Shown here in pieces: positions 8,336 through 16,797 of a stretch of DNA of 64,000 nucleotides. The stretch's first letter is position 1. Each line of letters begins with the position of its first letter. Source of the DNA: Neogemmobacter tilapiae (lineage in GTDB: Bacteria; Pseudomonadota; Alphaproteobacteria; Rhodobacterales; Rhodobacteraceae); contig NZ_BMYJ01000001.1 in NCBI RefSeq assembly GCF_014652215.1, positions 186,001-250,000 on the forward strand. Direction: 5' to 3'. The notes under the pieces were generated by a model, which did no database searches, was not told where the DNA came from, and saw only the letters and a program-made list of their open reading frames with translations. Made by a program: the position numbers and the translations under genes.

Positions 8336-10087
8336 TTAGCGCGGAAGGATTGTGGCAAGCCGATCAAGGGCTGCGGGCCATTCCTTGAAGAACAGCAATT
8401 GCCCGCAATCGGGCAGGAATTCGACCGTCAGATGTGGAAAATCCTGCATCAACTCCTGAATGGTGGCCTTGGGCGTCTGGGGATCCTGATCGCCTTGCAA
8501 CAGCACCACGGGCACCGAACAGGCGCGGACCACATCGGACCAGTCGCGTTCCGAGCCAATGCATTCCAGCGCAAAAGCCGCATGGGCGGAAAATTTGGCG
8601 GTCATGCAGATGTCCGACCCCGACAGCATCGCCGCCCGCACCTCGGGCCGGGCAAAGGTTTCCATATCGGCGGGCGAGCCACCGTTCACTTGGGTAAAGA
8701 AGGATTCCTTCCCCAAGCGCCGCGCCAGTGAAAACCCGGCTTGCACCAGAAAGGGCAAGATTTTCGGCGCATAGCGGGCATTGGCCAGAATGAACCGCTG
8801 CCATTTGTCCATGCGTTCATACTGTGCCGCCGTCCGCAGCGGCAGTTGCGCGGCACAGCCGAGAATGCCCGAAATCAAGCCGGGGCGCGTGTTGGCCAGA
8901 ATCATCGCATAGCGCAGATCGGCCCCAAGGCAGATCACGGCGGCTTGCCGGATGCCCAGATGATCCAGCACCGCCGCATAGTCCGCCGCCCCGCTGGCAG
9001 ATTGATCCGCCCCTTTCGGCATGGGGCTGGAACTGCCATAGCCCGCCCTGACCGGCACGATCACCCGCAACCCGCGGGCCAAGGCGGCGCGTTCGGCGGT
9101 GGCGGGCCAGCGGATCAGGCCATAGTCAAGGTGCATGTAAAGCACGGGCGTGCCGGTCGGATCGCCAAATTCGATCCATTCCAGCCTGCGGCCTTGTGGT
9201 GTTGTCAGGTGACGGAAGGGCCGTTCCTCAAGCCCCGCCTTTTCGGTCACGGGCAAGGCTGCGGCAGGCAAGAGCGCCACGTCCATCAGGGCCAGCACCA
9301 CCCGCACCAGTTCGCTTTGCGAATGGGTTTCGGTTTTTGCCAGAATAGAGCGCATCTGGGTGCGCACCGTTTCGACCGACCGGCCCCGCGCATCGGCGAT
9401 ATCCTTGAGGGGTTGGCCCAAAGTGATGGCCTGAACCACCTCCACCTCGGCGGCAGTCAGGCCGAACGCTTCGGCCACGGTCTGGCTGAAACCCTCGGGC
9501 CAGACGAGTTCGGTGGAAAGCGCCAGCGCCAGATGGCGTTCATCGGCACTGTCCACGGCGCTGATCCGCATGATCACGGGATTGTCGGTGACGACAGAAC
9601 GCAGGCGCAACGTCACGACCTTTTCCGCCTTACCACCCGCTACCCGCCGCATTTCCCGCCGCAACAGCACGATATCCTCAGGAGTAAAGGGGAGGGCGGT
9701 CATGGGCGACCCAGCCTCAATCGCGAAGGCCACGCCTGCGGCGCGATTGCAGGCAGCGACCTTGGCGCCACCATCCGCCAGGAAGGCGGCAAAGCGGGGG
9801 ATATCCTCAAGCACCGAACGGTACGAGCCGTCGCCGCGCGAGGCCTCCATCCGGTCAAGGAAAACGGTCGCCCGGCTGACATGGGCCTCAATCTCGGGGT
9901 CTTCCAGCGTGATCGCTGTTTCTAGGGGACCAACGCGCAGCCCCGCAGTGCGGCCTTCCCAAACCTCAAGCAGATCCTCTAACCGGATCGGGTCCAGCGC
10001 CACCTCATACAGACGGTCAACAATTTCCGCCCGATGTTCACCATGGGCCAGTTGCGCCGTATTCCGCTTGCGGTCGATTTCCGTCAT
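8336..10087 (-). CDS. LuxR-type regulator fused to a degenerate alpha/beta-hydrolase domain
   Basis: 583-residue one-component regulator. Residues about 20-195 look like a PAS/sensor region; residues 207-270 are a LuxR/GerE helix-turn-helix (LTAAEVEVVQAI, then DIADARGRSVETVRTQ); residues about 290-583 are an alpha/beta-hydrolase fold. In the hydrolase part the nucleophile elbow reads V-I-C-L-G-A-D (384-390), with glycine at 388 where the catalytic serine should be. The acid is kept in QGDQDPQTP (D535), but the catalytic histidine position in LPDCGQLLFF is Gln563. Catalysis is therefore unlikely; I infer a ligand-sensing role. It is a lone gene, followed by a nested hairpin. Confidence 0.8.
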   Translation of the reverse strand: MTEIDRKRNTAQLAHGEHRAEIVDRLYEVALDPIRLEDLLEVWEGRTAGLRVGPLETAITLEDPEIEAHVSRATVFLDRMEASRGDGSYRSVLEDIPRFAAFLADGGAKVAACNRAAGVAFAIEAGSPMTALPFTPEDIVLLRREMRRVAGGKAEKVVTLRLRSVVTDNPVIMRISAVDSADERHLALALSTELVWPEGFSQTVAEAFGLTAAEVEVVQAITLGQPLKDIADARGRSVETVRTQMRSILAKTETHSQSELVRVVLALMDVALLPAAALPVTEKAGLEERPFRHLTTPQGRRLEWIEFGDPTGTPVLYMHLDYGLIRWPATAERAALARGLRVIVPVRAGYGSSSPMPKGADQSASGAADYAAVLDHLGIRQAAVICLGADLRYAMILANTRPGLISGILGCAAQLPLRTAAQYERMDKWQRFILANARYAPKILPFLVQAGFSLARRLGKESFFTQVNGGSPADMETFARPEVRAAMLSGSDICMTAKFSAHAAFALECIGSERDWSDVVRACSVPVVLLQGDQDPQTPKATIQELMQDFPHLTVEFLPDCGQLLFFKEWPAALDRLATILPR

Positions 10088-10207
10088 GCCCGGACTTTAC
10101 GAAAAGCCACGCTTGGGGCAAGACTGTGCCGCGTTGGGTGGAAGTATTTCATGGTTTCGTCATTGAATTGCCGGGGGAACAGGCAAAACTGACGACTGTG
10201 CTTGGTC

Positions 10208-10213
10208 AGGGAG
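10208..10213 (+). promoter_or_regulatory. Ribosome binding site deciding a TTG start
   Basis: AGGGAG lies 8 bases before TTG 10222. That start gives LVTIYGVYRSRASRP, where glutathione transferases begin, so the non-ATG codon is preferred over ATG 10126. Confidence 0.65.
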
Positions 10214-10221
10214 TCGGACCT

Positions 10222-10881
10222 TTGGTAACTATCTATGGCGTTTACAGGTCGCGCGCCTCGCGGCCCTTGTGGCTTTTGGGCGAAATCGGCATGGAATTTG
10301 AACATGTGCCCGTGATTCAGGCCTATCGGCTTGGCGATGCCGTGGCACCAGATGCCCCCTTGAACACCAACAGCCCGCGTTTTCGCAGGGTGAATCCCAT
10401 GGGGCAAATTCCCGCGATGCGTGACGGCGATCTGACGCTGACCGAATCACTGGCGATCACGTTGTATCTTGCACAGCAATATGGCGGCGACTTGGGTCCA
10501 AAAGACCCGGTCGAAATCGGTGAGGCAACAAATTGGGGCTTTTTCGCCGCCACAGCCATCGAGCCGCATGCTTTGGACATCATGATGACGATCAATCGGG
10601 GCGACGCTGAAACCGACGCGGGGCAGGTGATCATCGACAAGGCGCTGGAGCCGCTGCATCGCGGTTTGGCGCGATTGGATCAGCACTTGCTGCACCGGGA
10701 TCACGTCATGGGTGAACGGTTTACGGTGGCCGATATCGTGCTGGCGGAATGCTGCCGCTATGCCCAAAGCATGGCGGGATTGGTGCAGGAGTATCCGTCG
10801 GTGCAAAGATGGCTGACGGCCTGCCAAAGGCGACCTGCTTTTTTGGCGTTTTGGGAAAAACGGATGGCAGAGCCTGCCTAA
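10222..10881 (+). CDS. Glutathione S-transferase family protein
   Basis: 219-residue GST with an N-terminal thioredoxin-like domain (VTIYGVYRSRASRPLWLL at the start, then VNPMGQIPAM and LTESLAITLYLA) and an all-helical C-terminal domain (FTVADIVLAECCRYA, then YPSVQRWLTACQRRPAF). Family members conjugate or reduce substrates with glutathione in the cytoplasm. The first 32 residues of a longer reading from ATG 10126 do not resemble GSTs, and AGGGAG is well spaced from TTG 10222. It is convergent with the CorC-like gene, overlapping it by 4 bases at the 3' end. Confidence 0.85.
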   Translation: MVTIYGVYRSRASRPLWLLGEIGMEFEHVPVIQAYRLGDAVAPDAPLNTNSPRFRRVNPMGQIPAMRDGDLTLTESLAITLYLAQQYGGDLGPKDPVEIGEATNWGFFAATAIEPHALDIMMTINRGDAETDAGQVIIDKALEPLHRGLARLDQHLLHRDHVMGERFTVADIVLAECCRYAQSMAGLVQEYPSVQRWLTACQRRPAFLAFWEKRMAEPA

Positions 10882-11777
10882 AGCGGGCGAACCTTTAGTC
10901 GGGTGAGGCGGTTTTCTTTTCGTTGAAGAATTTCAAATCGGAAGCTGTGGAAGCTGAAAGTCTGACCTTCGTCAGGGATGGTCTGGGCTTCGTGGATCAC
11001 CAGCCCGGCGACGGTGTTGGCTTCGTCGTCGGGTAGGTTCCAATCCATGGCGCGATTGAGGTCGCGGATGGTCATCGCCCCATCGAGAAGATAGTCGCCA
11101 TTGGCGTCTTGCTGCACACCTTGATGTCTTGTGACAGCGTCGAATTCATCGGTGATGTCGCCGACGATTTCCTCGAGAATGTCTTCCAATGTGATGAGGC
11201 CTTGAAGGGCACCATATTCGTCTACAACCAGCGCGAAATGCACCCGGCGGGCCAGAAATTCGCGCATTTGTTCATCAAGGGCGGTGGTTTCGGGCACGTA
11301 GTAGGGTTTGCTGGCGACGCGCGTCAGATCAAGCTCGGCGACGGGGCTGCCCTGACGGATCAGGCGATCTGCTTCGCGCAACAGATCTTTGGCATGGACC
11401 GTGCCGATGATATTGTCTTGCGCGCCACGATAGACCGGCAGACGGGAATGACTGGAGGCAAGGATGCGGGCGATGATGTCGTCAGGGGGCAGGTCGGCAT
11501 CGAGCATTTCGATGTCTTGGCGTGGGCGCATGACCTCCTCAACCGTGCGGTCAGAAAGATCGAGCGCGCCCAGGAGAAGATCGCGCGCGCCCTTTTCGAC
11601 CACGCCCGCCGAATGCCCGGCGGCCAGCACTTCGGCAATGTCTTCGCGCAGGGCCTCGGCCTGATCGGGGGCGGGGCGCAGGCGGGCGAGAAGGTCGCGG
11701 CGGAATTCTTGGCCTTCGGGCAAAACGAAGATCGCGAGCAGGATTGCCAGCAGAAGCGAAGCGAGGAGATAGGTCAT
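10878..11777 (-). CDS. CBS-domain CorC/HlyC-type protein
   Basis: 299 residues: one N-terminal membrane helix (MTYLLASLLLAILLAIFVLP), a paired CBS domain (DLSDRTVEEVMRPR, then SHSRLPVYRG and VVDEYGALQGLITLEDILEE) and a C-terminal CorC_HlyC transporter-associated domain (DGAMTIRDLNRAMDWNLP onward). Full CNNM/hemolysin-C proteins have a four-helix DUF21 domain; here only one helix remains, so it is closer to CorC/YbeX types linked to magnesium or cobalt resistance. The start forms an ATGA overlap with the xerD stop. Confidence 0.85.
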   Translation of the reverse strand: MTYLLASLLLAILLAIFVLPEGQEFRRDLLARLRPAPDQAEALREDIAEVLAAGHSAGVVEKGARDLLLGALDLSDRTVEEVMRPRQDIEMLDADLPPDDIIARILASSHSRLPVYRGAQDNIIGTVHAKDLLREADRLIRQGSPVAELDLTRVASKPYYVPETTALDEQMREFLARRVHFALVVDEYGALQGLITLEDILEEIVGDITDEFDAVTRHQGVQQDANGDYLLDGAMTIRDLNRAMDWNLPDDEANTVAGLVIHEAQTIPDEGQTFSFHSFRFEILQRKENRLTRLKVRPL

Positions 11778-12712
11778 TTCGCGGCGACCTTGGCGAGGGG
11801 GTGATGTTGCAGCACAAGTTCGCGCAGATGATCGTCCAGCACATGGGTGTAGATTTCGGTGGTGGCGACATCGGCGTGGCCCATCAGGGTTTGGATCACC
11901 CGCAGATCGGCACCACCGGCCAATAGGTGGGTGGCAAAGGCATGGCGGATGGTGTGAGGGGTGACCTTGCTGGGGTCGACGCCAGCGCGGACGGCAAAAT
12001 CTTTGATCAACATGAAGAAATATTCGCGCGTGAGATGACCGGCCTTGCCGCTGCCCGGAAACAGAAAGCGAGAGGGCGGTTGCCCCGCCTTGCGGGCCAA
12101 CTCGGCGATGGCATCCCATTCGACCAGCCAAGCGGCAATCGCCTCACGCGCGGGGGGGGAGAGGGGGACAAGACGTTCCTTGTTGCCCTTGCCCTTGACC
12201 AGAATGGCACGGGGATCACCGCGCACGGCGGCGACGGGCAGCGAGACCAATTCAGAAACACGCAGGCCCGAGGCGTAAAGCACCTCCATCAGGCAACGGT
12301 TGCGGATCTGGTCTCGGGCGGTGCGTCCCTTGTCTCGGGCCGCTTCCAGCAAGCGGTCCACCTCATCGATGCTGACGGTTTGGGGCAGGCGTTTGTCGAC
12401 ACCCGGCCCTTTCAGGCGCAGGGCGGGATTGTCTTTGCGCCAACCTTCCTCCACCGCGAAACGATACATGGTGCGGATCGCCGACAAGCGGCGGGCGCGG
12501 GTGGACTTTGACAGACCTTCGGCCTCGCAATCAATGAGATAGGCTTCGATCTTGGCACGGTCCACATCGGCGAAATCGCCCCCCAGCCATTCGGCAAAGG
12601 CTTGCAAATCGCGGCCATAGGCGAGAAGCGTGTTCTGCGCGGAAAACGCTTCTGCCGCTTGGCCTGCCAGAAAGGTGGAAATCCAGCGGCTGGTGCCTTG
12701 GGGGGCGGTCAT
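11774..12712 (-). CDS. xerD: Tyrosine recombinase XerD
   Basis: Site-specific recombinase that resolves chromosome dimers at dif together with XerC. The 312-residue protein has a SAM-like core-binding N-terminal domain and a complete catalytic set: R151 (ASGLRVSEL), K175 (GKGNKER), H253 and R256 (HTIRH), H279 (MGHA) and nucleophile Y288 (TTEIYTH). XerC is not in the window. It overlaps both neighbours by ATGA, in the middle of a four-gene minus-strand unit, and is clearly a housekeeping gene rather than a phage integrase. Confidence 0.95.
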   Translation of the reverse strand: MTAPQGTSRWISTFLAGQAAEAFSAQNTLLAYGRDLQAFAEWLGGDFADVDRAKIEAYLIDCEAEGLSKSTRARRLSAIRTMYRFAVEEGWRKDNPALRLKGPGVDKRLPQTVSIDEVDRLLEAARDKGRTARDQIRNRCLMEVLYASGLRVSELVSLPVAAVRGDPRAILVKGKGNKERLVPLSPPAREAIAAWLVEWDAIAELARKAGQPPSRFLFPGSGKAGHLTREYFFMLIKDFAVRAGVDPSKVTPHTIRHAFATHLLAGGADLRVIQTLMGHADVATTEIYTHVLDDHLRELVLQHHPLAKVAAK

Positions 12713-14250
12713 CCCCGCCGCTCCAGCAGGATCAGCTCCAATGCTGCGCGGCGGGCGGCATCTTCCATGCCCAACATGCGCAGGATGGCGAGCCCCTCCG
12801 TCACCTCGTCCAGATCGCCGCGCGCACCGCTGCCGATGCGGTCGATGGCGTAGAGCACCGCCTCGCCGATGCGCCCCTGTTCCAGCATTTCCCGCGCCGC
12901 TTCGCCCGGATTCGGGCGCAGGAAAGCGGGGGCAATGGCGCGCGACAGCGCGTCCGGTGGAGTCACGCCTTCTAGACGTCCTTTAGCGATAGCGACAAGG
13001 AAAGCCTCTCCGGCATCGGTCGTTTGTCGGGAAAGAGCCGCCTTTTCATAATCTTGCGACAACAGTCTGATGCGGAACGCCAGGGCGTCTGCCGCACCCT
13101 CCAGCTTCACCTTCGCCAGATCCGCCGCGAACATCTTGGCAAAGGGCACCTCGAGCTCCGCCTGGGCCATGCGGGTCCAAGCCAAGGGCAGGCTGCGGGA
13201 AATGCGGGTCGGATCATGGGCTTGCAGGGCGGCGTCAAATTCCTGAATGGCGGCGACACGGTCCCAGACCATGCCCGAGGCGGCGGCCTTGCGCTGGGTG
13301 TACAGACCCAGCAACTGGTTGGGTGCGATGGCGCCTGCGCGGGCCAGCTTTTCCGCCGCTTCCAACTGCGCCTTCCAGCCCGAGCGGCTTTCCAGTTCGG
13401 TGTGCTGAAAAGCCAGTGGCAGGGCTTGTACCAACAAGGGTTCGCCAATCGCCTCATACATCCGCAGGATCAGCGGTGAGGGCGCGTCGGGCACGGGCAA
13501 GGGTTCGGCCCCGTCGGCCAGTTCGTCATCCAGAAAACGCCGCAAGAGGGCATCTTCGCTGTCCGAAATCCGCCCCAGGGCCTTGCCCGTTTGGAGACTG
13601 AGCGCGGCAGCATTCCAGTCGCCGGCACGCACAAGGCAAAAGATGCGGGCGGGAAAGGTGGGGGCCAGTTCTGGGACGGCCTGCATTTTTTCGCAGGCCT
13701 GATCCTCGGCCCCCAGCAGCAGGGAAATGTCAAAGTTGCGGCGGAAGAGTTCGGGCGTATCTTCACCCGCGGCGGCGATGAGTTCGGCCGCCTGATCCAA
13801 AGCGCCAATGGCCAGCAATTTGTCGATCCGCGCCAGAAGCAACACACCGGAGCCGTCCGAATCGGGCGGAGCATCGGCTTCGGCAAGCAGCAGGGTGATG
13901 AACAAGGCCTGCAAGGATGGCAGAGCGTCGGCCCGTTCGGCGGTTATCATTGCGGCAATGTCTTGTGTGCGGCCCATCCCCCACAACCGCTTGGGTAAGC
14001 CGGTGATCGACGATGACAAAACGCCCGCCGTGTCCAGCGTTGGAGCATCCAGAACGCTGATCACTACGTCGGGTACCGGGCTTTTGGTGACATCGGGTTC
14101 AAGGACGGTCGTCCCGTCCGGTGCAACCACAGTGCCGGCCGGGGTGGTCACGGAATCCGAAAGCCAATTGATCGCCGACAAAGGCTGTTCTGCCTGCGCG
14201 GGCAGGCTGGTCAGGCAGGCAATGCCCAATACGCCGAAGCTAGTTCGCAT
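12709..14250 (-). CDS. Secreted alpha-helical repeat-like hypothetical protein
   Basis: 513 residues with a signal peptide (MRTSFGVLGIACLTSLPAQA, cleavage near residue 20). The mature part starts with a low-complexity linker (residues about 30-60, TTPAGTVVAPDGTTVLEP) and then is almost entirely helical, with TPR/SEL1-like spacing (ALDQAAELIAAAGED, then RAGDWNAAALSLQTG). No catalytic motif is visible. It sits between a 44-residue membrane protein and xerD with overlaps on both sides, so co-translation is likely. It may be a periplasmic scaffold; the role is unknown. Confidence 0.8.
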   Translation of the reverse strand: MRTSFGVLGIACLTSLPAQAEQPLSAINWLSDSVTTPAGTVVAPDGTTVLEPDVTKSPVPDVVISVLDAPTLDTAGVLSSSITGLPKRLWGMGRTQDIAAMITAERADALPSLQALFITLLLAEADAPPDSDGSGVLLLARIDKLLAIGALDQAAELIAAAGEDTPELFRRNFDISLLLGAEDQACEKMQAVPELAPTFPARIFCLVRAGDWNAAALSLQTGKALGRISDSEDALLRRFLDDELADGAEPLPVPDAPSPLILRMYEAIGEPLLVQALPLAFQHTELESRSGWKAQLEAAEKLARAGAIAPNQLLGLYTQRKAAASGMVWDRVAAIQEFDAALQAHDPTRISRSLPLAWTRMAQAELEVPFAKMFAADLAKVKLEGAADALAFRIRLLSQDYEKAALSRQTTDAGEAFLVAIAKGRLEGVTPPDALSRAIAPAFLRPNPGEAAREMLEQGRIGEAVLYAIDRIGSGARGDLDEVTEGLAILRMLGMEDAARRAALELILLERRG

Positions 14251-14374
14251 CCAGTGTCACCGGCTGGACCACTTCTTTCTGTTCCGGGGTCAGATTGCCG
14301 AAATAGGCAAAGCCTGTCAGCCCCAGAAATCCGAGGAAGATCAGAAAAAGAAGGGCCTTGAAGATCCGTCCCAT
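14240..14374 (-). CDS. Small single-pass membrane protein (44 aa)
   Basis: Short gene encoding 44 residues: a basic start (MGRIFK), one strongly hydrophobic helix (ALLFLIFLGFLGLTGFAYFG) and a short acidic tail ending in PVTLDAN. It overlaps the start of the 513-residue secreted protein gene by 11 bases on the same strand, so it is probably the first gene of the unit leading to xerD. The membrane-helix composition, start position and overlap support a real gene; the function is unknown. Confidence 0.7.
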   Translation of the reverse strand: MGRIFKALLFLIFLGFLGLTGFAYFGNLTPEQKEVVQPVTLDAN

Positions 14375-14521
14375 GGGTGCAACTGCCTTTGCCTGTTCGT
14401 TTCTTGTCCGCCTTGTGCGGCTTGTCTGCGATTATATATGGCTTTTCCGCAAAGTTCACGCCATTCAAGATGAAAAGATCGACAGGTGCGGATTGGCGCT
14501 TGTCGACCCTGGGGGTGGGGC

Positions 14522-15061
14522 ATGACGGAGTTGAAAAAGACCATTGTGCTGGTGGGCATGATGGGCGCAGGAAAAACTGCGGTGGGCACGGCACTTGCGC
14601 GACTTTTGGGCGTGCCGTTTTTGGATTCGGACGAAGAGATCGTGAAAGCCGCGCAGCGCAGCATTGCGGAAATCTTTGAACGCGACGGGGAGCCGTTTTT
14701 TCGGGCACGGGAAAGCGAAGTGCTGGCGCGGTTGGTCAGCGGACATCCGTGTGTGCTGTCCACCGGCGGCGGTGCGTTTATGAGCGAGGCAAACCGCCAA
14801 ATCGTGGCGGGGCAGGGGGTTTCGGTCTGGCTGCGGGCGGATCTGGATCTGTTGTGGCAAAGGGTGCGGCACAAGACGACGCGGCCCTTGCTGCGGACGG
14901 CCAATCCGCGTGAGACCTTGCGGTCACTTTACGAGACGCGGGTGCCGGTTTACGCGCTGGCCGATGTGGCGGTGGACGCGGCACCGGAACTGTCGATCGA
15001 GCAGATGGCAGCGCGGGTCAGGGATGTTTTGGCGGCAACGCCGGGAGTGATGGGCGAATGA
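14522..15061 (+). CDS. aroK: Shikimate kinase
   Basis: Phosphorylates shikimate at O3, step five of the chorismate pathway. The 179-residue enzyme has the P-loop GMMGAGKT (residues 12-19), FLDSDEEI for shikimate and Mg binding, and STGGGAF. ATG 14522 is preceded by a GGGG-rich ribosome site. The stop overlaps the aroB start (ATGA at 15058-15061), the usual aroKB arrangement. The gene is divergent from the small-membrane-protein/xerD unit across about 150 bases. Confidence 0.96.
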   Translation: MTELKKTIVLVGMMGAGKTAVGTALARLLGVPFLDSDEEIVKAAQRSIAEIFERDGEPFFRARESEVLARLVSGHPCVLSTGGGAFMSEANRQIVAGQGVSVWLRADLDLLWQRVRHKTTRPLLRTANPRETLRSLYETRVPVYALADVAVDAAPELSIEQMAARVRDVLAATPGVMGE

Positions 15062-16164
15062 CAGATGTGGTGCCAGTGGAATTGGGCACGCGGTCCTATG
15101 AGGTGCGGATCGGGCCGGGTCTGATTGGCCGTGCGGGGGCCGAGATTGCGCCGCTGTTGCGGCGCAAGCGGGTGGCCGTGGTGGCGGATGAAACCGTGGC
15201 GGGCCTGCATCTTGCGACGTTGATGGAAGGGTTGGCGGCCGAGGGGATCACGGCGCAGGTGCTGCGGGTGCCTTCGGGCGAGGCGACGAAAAGCTGGCCG
15301 CATCTGGCGACGGTGGTCGAGGGGCTGTTGGAGGCGCGGGTCGAACGCAAAGATATGGTCCTCGCCTTTGGTGGTGGGGTTGTGGGCGATCTGGTGGGGT
15401 TTGCGGCCTCGATCCTGCGGCGGGGGGTGCGGTTTGTGCAGCTTCCGACCACGCTTTTGGCGCAGGTGGACAGCAGCGTCGGCGGCAAAACGGGGATCAA
15501 CACGCCGCAGGGCAAGAATCTGGTGGGGGCATTTCATCAGCCGTCATTGGTGCTGGCCGACACTGGGCTGTTGGACAGCCTGCCGCGGCGTGATCTGCTG
15601 GCGGGCTATGGTGAGGTGGTGAAATACGGCCTGCTGGGGGATGCCGCGTTTTTCGATTGGCTGGAGGGGAATGCGCCCCGTCTGGCAACAGGCGATATGG
15701 CTGTGCGGCAGCGGGCGGTCGTGCGCTCGGTGCAGATGAAGGCCGAAATCGTGGCGCGGGATGAGACGGAAGAGGGGGATCGGGCACTGTTGAACCTTGG
15801 GCACACCTTTTGCCATGCGCTTGAAAAGGCGACAGGATATGGGGATCGGCTGTTGCATGGCGAGGGGGTGGCGATTGGCTGTGCCTTGGCGTTTGAGCTG
15901 TCCGCGCGGATGGGGCTGTGTGCGCAGGAAGACCCAAGCCGTGTGCGGGCCCATTTGAAAGCGATGGGGATGAAGGTGGATCTGGCGGATATTCCGGGCG
16001 ATCTGCCGGGGGCCGAGGTTCTGCTGGACTATATGGCGCAGGATAAAAAGGTGCAGGACGGCAAGCTGCGTTTCATTCTGGCGCGGGGGATCGGGCAGGC
16101 CTTTGTGGCGGATGATGTGCCGTCTGAAAAGGTTCTGGGGTTGCTGCGCGATAGATTAGGTTGA
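15058..16164 (+). CDS. aroB: 3-dehydroquinate synthase
   Basis: Converts DAHP to 3-dehydroquinate, step two of the chorismate pathway, using NAD and a divalent metal. The 368-residue length is normal. NAD and metal-site motifs are seen: AFGGGVVGDLVGFAAS, then PTTLLAQVDSSVGGKTGIN, GYGEVVKYGLL, and LLNLGHTFCHALE with the metal histidines, followed by LLHGEGVAIG. It is translationally coupled to aroK. Its 3' end overlaps the convergent gph gene by 9 bases. Confidence 0.96.
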   Translation: MTDVVPVELGTRSYEVRIGPGLIGRAGAEIAPLLRRKRVAVVADETVAGLHLATLMEGLAAEGITAQVLRVPSGEATKSWPHLATVVEGLLEARVERKDMVLAFGGGVVGDLVGFAASILRRGVRFVQLPTTLLAQVDSSVGGKTGINTPQGKNLVGAFHQPSLVLADTGLLDSLPRRDLLAGYGEVVKYGLLGDAAFFDWLEGNAPRLATGDMAVRQRAVVRSVQMKAEIVARDETEEGDRALLNLGHTFCHALEKATGYGDRLLHGEGVAIGCALAFELSARMGLCAQEDPSRVRAHLKAMGMKVDLADIPGDLPGAEVLLDYMAQDKKVQDGKLRFILARGIGQAFVADDVPSEKVLGLLRDRLG

Positions 16165-16797
16165 TGCGTCAACAATCGCCAGCAACTGCCTAAAATCGTT
16201 GAAGATGTTCTGCGCATTCATATCTTCGGCGGGCGTCTTGCGATAGCCTTCGGTGTAAAGCGCAAAGGGGATGTTGGCCGCCTTGGCGGTTGCGGCGTCA
16301 ACCTCACTGTCGCCCACGAAAAGCGCAGGCGCGGCAGGCAATTGCGCCAAGGCGTGCAGCAACGGCGCCGCGTCGGGTTTGCGCCGGGGCAGGGTGTCGC
16401 CGCCGACAACCACGGGGAAGAAGCGCGTCAGGTCAAAATGCGCCAAAGCGCCATGCGTGGCGCGAGTGGGTTTGTTGGTGCAAAGCGCCAGGGCGTGGCC
16501 AGCGGCTTGCAAGCTTTCCAAAACCTCGAAAACATGCGGATAAAGCACTGTTTTGGCATGGTTTTCGCTGTATCCATCCAGAAAGCCCTGCAAGACTTGT
16601 GCCTGCATGGCCGGATCAGCGTTCAGGGCGGCAAGGCAGCGTTCGACCAGAACGGGCGCACCATTGCCGATGAAGGTGCGGACTTGGGCAAAGGGCAGGG
16701 CGGTCAGACCGGCCCCGACGAGCGCCGCATTAACGGCGTGGTGAATATCGGGCGCGGAATCGATCAGCGTGCCGTCCAGATCAAAGACGATGTTCAT
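16156..16797 (-). CDS. gph: Phosphoglycolate phosphatase (HAD family)
   Basis: HAD hydrolase of 213 residues that removes phosphate from 2-phosphoglycolate, a by-product of DNA repair and, where present, RubisCO. Motif I is FDLDGTLIDS (nucleophile D6, D8), motif II is LCTNKPT, and motif IV is FVGDSEVDAATAKAA. ATG 16797 opens the HAD motif directly. The start overlaps the rpe stop (ATGA), as in classical rpe-gph pairs. HAD specificity cannot be fixed from sequence, but the rpe neighbour supports this call. Confidence 0.88.
   Translation of the reverse strand: MNIVFDLDGTLIDSAPDIHHAVNAALVGAGLTALPFAQVRTFIGNGAPVLVERCLAALNADPAMQAQVLQGFLDGYSENHAKTVLYPHVFEVLESLQAAGHALALCTNKPTRATHGALAHFDLTRFFPVVVGGDTLPRRKPDAAPLLHALAQLPAAPALFVGDSEVDAATAKAANIPFALYTEGYRKTPAEDMNAQNIFNDFRQLLAIVDAST

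Noticed and set aside
10126-10221. ATG 10126 as start of the glutathione transferase
   Set aside because: The extra 32 residues do not resemble GSTs, while AGGGAG is ideally spaced from TTG 10222.
11774-12712. Phage or island integrase
   Set aside because: The recombinase has XerD length and motifs, overlaps housekeeping-type neighbours, and no tRNA, attachment site or phage gene is near.
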